Positions 62,121 to 64,000 of a stretch of DNA of 64,000 nucleotides are shown piece after piece. The stretch's first letter is position 1, and every line of letters starts with the position of its first letter. The translations under genes were made by a program, and so were the position numbers. The notes under the pieces are model-generated. The model did not search any database and was not told the origin of the DNA. It saw only the letters and a list, made by a program, of their open reading frames with translations. Source of the stretch: an uncultured Clostridia bacterium (lineage in GTDB: Bacteria; Bacillota; Clostridia; Oscillospirales; Acutalibacteraceae); NCBI GenBank assembly GCA_937892115.1, contig CALAUI010000006.1:186001-250000 (forward strand). The letters are read 5' to 3'.

Positions 62121-63113
62121 TCTGTAAATGAAATCGTAAATATTTTCCCTGCAAAGGTCAAGGTTGGGAATTTCTGCCCACTGATCACCTACGTAACCCG
62201 TAGTCATCATAGTATCATCGGGAAGCTGCATCTGCTCAATTTCAAAGCTCAGCACAGGGATTATACACTTAAACATCAAGCGTGAAACAGCCGGGGCACT
62301 CATATCGGATTCGACAAGAGGGACAACTTTTTTGACCATTTCAAGCAATTCGCCAACATCTTTATGTTTGGCTTTATTTATAAGAGAAGAAATAATTTTT
62401 CTTTGTCTTTCTGTTCTCTTATAATCGGAATCAAGTTTTCTGATTCTTGCATATACCAAAGCTTCGTCTCCGTTAAGAGTTACAAAGCCGCTGCTGACGG
62501 TCTGCCTTGTAGTTCTGTTAATAAAATCGGCTTCTTTCTGAGTAACCTCAACCTCTACACCTCCGAGTTCATCAATAATCTCTCTGAACATATCAAAATC
62601 AACCTTAACATAATGATTGATATTGATAAGGAAGTTATATTCGATTGTATTGCAAAGAAGAGGCGCACCGCCTTTTGCAAAAGCGGAATTGATTTTTGAG
62701 CTTTTTCCGGTTGACGGAATTTCTACCCAGCAATCTCTGAGAAAAGAAGTAAGTTTGATTTTCTGATGAACATAATCAACGGAAACAAGAATCATTGAAT
62801 CTGATCTTGCGCTGCCGCCGTTATCATCATCGGCACCGATAAGTAAAATATTGGTTACCAAAGCATTGGAATGAAGATTAGCAGAAGAAACGTACGGATT
62901 CCTTATGTTATCGGATTTTTTATATCCGGATGCAGTAATGATAAGTCCGAATAAGAGATTTATAACAAAAAATACAAGTACAACAGTTACTATAAATCTT
63001 AAAAATTTATGTTTCTTCTTTTTCTTTTTTTGAGGCGGCTCAATATTTTGTGATTGTGGAACGGGATTGTTACGATTATAATTATTACCCTGTGAAAAAT
63101 AAATATCTTCCAT
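62118..63113 (-). CDS. LytR-CpsA-Psr (LCP) family cell-wall ligase
   Basis: A 331-residue membrane-anchored LCP protein. A basic run (KKKKKKHKFLR) precedes one membrane helix (about 40-62). The outside LCP domain has LLIGADDDNGGSARSDSMIL, TSFLRDCWVEIPSTGKSSKI (catalytic Arg/Asp region), FDMFREIIDELGGVEVEV and RTERQRKIISSLI. LCP enzymes move anionic glycopolymers from lipid carriers to peptidoglycan. A promoter lies directly upstream. GGAG is 12 bases before the ATG, longer than usual. Confidence 0.93.
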   Translation of the reverse strand: MEDIYFSQGNNYNRNNPVPQSQNIEPPQKKKKKKHKFLRFIVTVVLVFFVINLLFGLIITASGYKKSDNIRNPYVSSANLHSNALVTNILLIGADDDNGGSARSDSMILVSVDYVHQKIKLTSFLRDCWVEIPSTGKSSKINSAFAKGGAPLLCNTIEYNFLININHYVKVDFDMFREIIDELGGVEVEVTQKEADFINRTTRQTVSSGFVTLNGDEALVYARIRKLDSDYKRTERQRKIISSLINKAKHKDVGELLEMVKKVVPLVESDMSAPAVSRLMFKCIIPVLSFEIEQMQLPDDTMMTTGYVGDQWAEIPNLDLCRENIYDFIYR

Positions 63114-63144
63114 TTAATTAAAAATCTCCGAAAATTTTTAACTG

Positions 63145-63173
63145 ATTATAATACTAATGTATAAAAAAATCAA
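63145..63173 (-). promoter_or_regulatory. Promoter of the LCP gene
   Basis: Minus-strand TTGATT (63168-63173), 17 bases, TATAAT (63145-63150). Confidence 0.75.
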
Positions 63174-63193
63174 CAACTTAATATTAACAGTCA

Positions 63194-63224
63194 ATACGGG
63201 ATTGAGATACACTCAACCCCGTAT
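63194..63224 (-). terminator. Hairpin after the CofE-like gene
   Basis: ATACGGGATTGAG (63194-63206) pairs with CTCAACCCCGTAT (63212-63224) with one mismatch. The T tract behind it is poor, so terminator function is probable rather than clear. Confidence 0.55.
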
Positions 63225-63229
63225 ATACA

Positions 63230-63925
63230 TTATATTTTTCTGATAATGCCGATGGGAGTCTGCTCATGAGACTGACCGAGAGGATTATCTTTAAGAATTC
63301 TTGCCATAAGATTTCTGTCAGTATCCGCAGGATAAGCGCCCATAATTACGCCGCCGAGGTCATTTATATCCGTAACCAGTACGGTACATCCGAGGGCTTT
63401 TGAAACTTCCTTACAGACGTCATCGGGATTAAGAGGCGAAAGAGATACACACTCATTATAAGGAGGAAGCGTGCAATCGCAGGGACCGTCAATTGAACGT
63501 GCCTTTTCACCCGCAATCTTATAGAACCATCCTCTCTTTCCGATGAGCTTACCGAAAGCGGAAATTGCAGCAGCAAAAAGAATTCTGAGTGTACCGCACT
63601 CTCTAAGAGCCATTTCCATAGTTTCGGGAATGCCGAGACCGATTCCGTACGGAGTTTTCAATACGAATTTGCATAAAAATTTGGCAAGCGGTCTTGGCTT
63701 AATATCTTTCATCGGAATTGCTCTGCCCTGAGTACAGCCGACTGCTTTTTCTGTTATGAAAAGTATATCGTCTTCCTGAAGAAAATCCTTGGCGTATTTT
63801 TCGGCAACTTCAACGATATTATCTTTTTCGGTTATAACATGAGTTTTAACGGCATATCTTTCATATTTAACGCCGTCAACTTCAATATCTTTAACTTTAC
63901 TTTCATTTACTGTAATGTTATCCAT
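63230..63925 (-). CDS. Coenzyme F420-0 gamma-glutamyl ligase (CofE)-like protein
   Basis: A 231-residue protein of the F420 ligase domain family. KTHVITEKDNIVEVAEKYA, DDILFITEKAVGCTQGRAIP, GIPETMEMALRECG and AGEKARSIDGPCDCTLPPYN are recognisable blocks, and VLVTDINDLGGVIMGAYP near the end matches the metal-binding ND-GG region. Clostridia of this kind are not known to make F420, so a different gamma-glutamyl substrate is likely; that is an inference. The ATG at 63925 has GAGGCG upstream and is preferred over the in-frame ATG at 63937. It lies 8 bases after the stop of an upstream gene. Confidence 0.82.
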   Translation of the reverse strand: MDNITVNESKVKDIEVDGVKYERYAVKTHVITEKDNIVEVAEKYAKDFLQEDDILFITEKAVGCTQGRAIPMKDIKPRPLAKFLCKFVLKTPYGIGLGIPETMEMALRECGTLRILFAAAISAFGKLIGKRGWFYKIAGEKARSIDGPCDCTLPPYNECVSLSPLNPDDVCKEVSKALGCTVLVTDINDLGGVIMGAYPADTDRNLMARILKDNPLGQSHEQTPIGIIRKI

Positions 63926-63933
63926 AATTCGCC

Positions 63934-64000
63934 TCAATATTTATCATTTTTAATAATGTTTTTAGTGATGTAAACCGGTCTGTTTTTGCCCTGAATATAA
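63934..64000 (-). CDS. C-terminal end of an unidentified gene (cut by window edge)
   Basis: On the minus strand an open frame enters from the right edge, giving YIQGKNRPVYITKNIIKNDK and one more Tyr, then TGA at 63936-63934. The stop is 8 bases before the CofE-like start and its TGA overlaps that gene's GAGG site, as expected for consecutive operon genes. The fragment is too short to name. Confidence 0.45.
   Translation of the reverse strand, partial: YIQGKNRPVYITKNIIKNDKY

Noticed and set aside
63181..63229. Strong terminator downstream of the CofE-like gene
   Set aside because: The stem is good but the following T tract is poor, so it is listed only as a probable terminator.
1..64000. CRISPR array or long tandem repeats
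   Set aside because: No regularly spaced direct repeats were seen on reading the window.

Overview
The window looks like a chromosomal core segment of a low-GC Gram-positive anaerobe of class Clostridia, most likely an uncultured gut member of the Ruminococcaceae/Oscillospiraceae group. This is an inference from gene content: HprK with WhiA, a riboflavin ECF transporter behind an FMN riboswitch, a ZTP riboswitch on the purine operon, type III glutamine synthetase, a short-type ArgC, an archaeal-type IMP cyclohydrolase, and strong TTGACA/TATAAT promoters with GGAGG ribosome sites. Arginine is mostly AGA. There is no rRNA, CRISPR array, insertion sequence or prophage. The few accessory-looking items are one orphan gene behind a tRNA-Leu and several single glycan-degrading enzymes.

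Layout. 1-1024 (minus): pyridoxamine kinase overlapping the start of thymidylate synthase. 1202-4774: an exported ceramidase-like protein, ribU with its FMN riboswitch, tRNA-Leu(UAG) and an orphan protein. 4922-7560 (minus): an operon of a DUF1858 redox protein, TrmK and the ribosome quality-control factor RqcH. 7695-10215 (plus): exported metallophosphoesterase, Dabb protein, GH43 enzyme. 10287-20916 (plus): a core run of hprK, a ROK glucokinase, murB, whiA, dnaE, pfkA and pcrA. 20949-31678 (minus): Xer-type recombinase, DUF6873-like protein, radA, ruvX, class A PBP, secG and a divergent topoisomerase IV pair. 31830-37491 (plus): RNase H, GH38 alpha-mannosidase, GlnN. 37537-42256: an aminotransferase (minus) divergent from a second metallophosphoesterase (plus), then GtrA-like protein, YajC and Tgt (minus). 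42380-43036: tRNA-Pro(CGG) and a tandem YegP-domain protein.

43191-54522 is a complete-looking operon from the ZTP riboswitch through purE, purC, purF, purM, purN, purO, an AICAR transformylase, purD and purL. It would convert PRPP to IMP except for the purB step, which is not in the window, and GAR transformylation is covered by PurN. PurL carries its own glutaminase, so PurS and PurQ are not needed. PurF lacks the N-terminal cysteine of the glutaminase domain, and the usual bifunctional PurH is replaced by two separate proteins.

54575-57658 (minus) is a GH106-like glycosidase. 57888-62075 (plus) is argCJBD, the acetylated part of arginine synthesis up to N-acetylornithine plus acetyl recycling, behind a promoter loaded with TGCAT motifs. 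62118-64000 (minus) holds an LCP cell-wall ligase, a CofE-like glutamate-ligase homologue, and the tail of one more gene.

I found no convincing new multi-gene system. The best leads are the cysteine-less PurF, the split PurH, the divergent ParC with alanine at the quinolone-binding serine position, the palindromes at the xer and metallophosphoesterase promoters, and the orphan gene behind tRNA-Leu.
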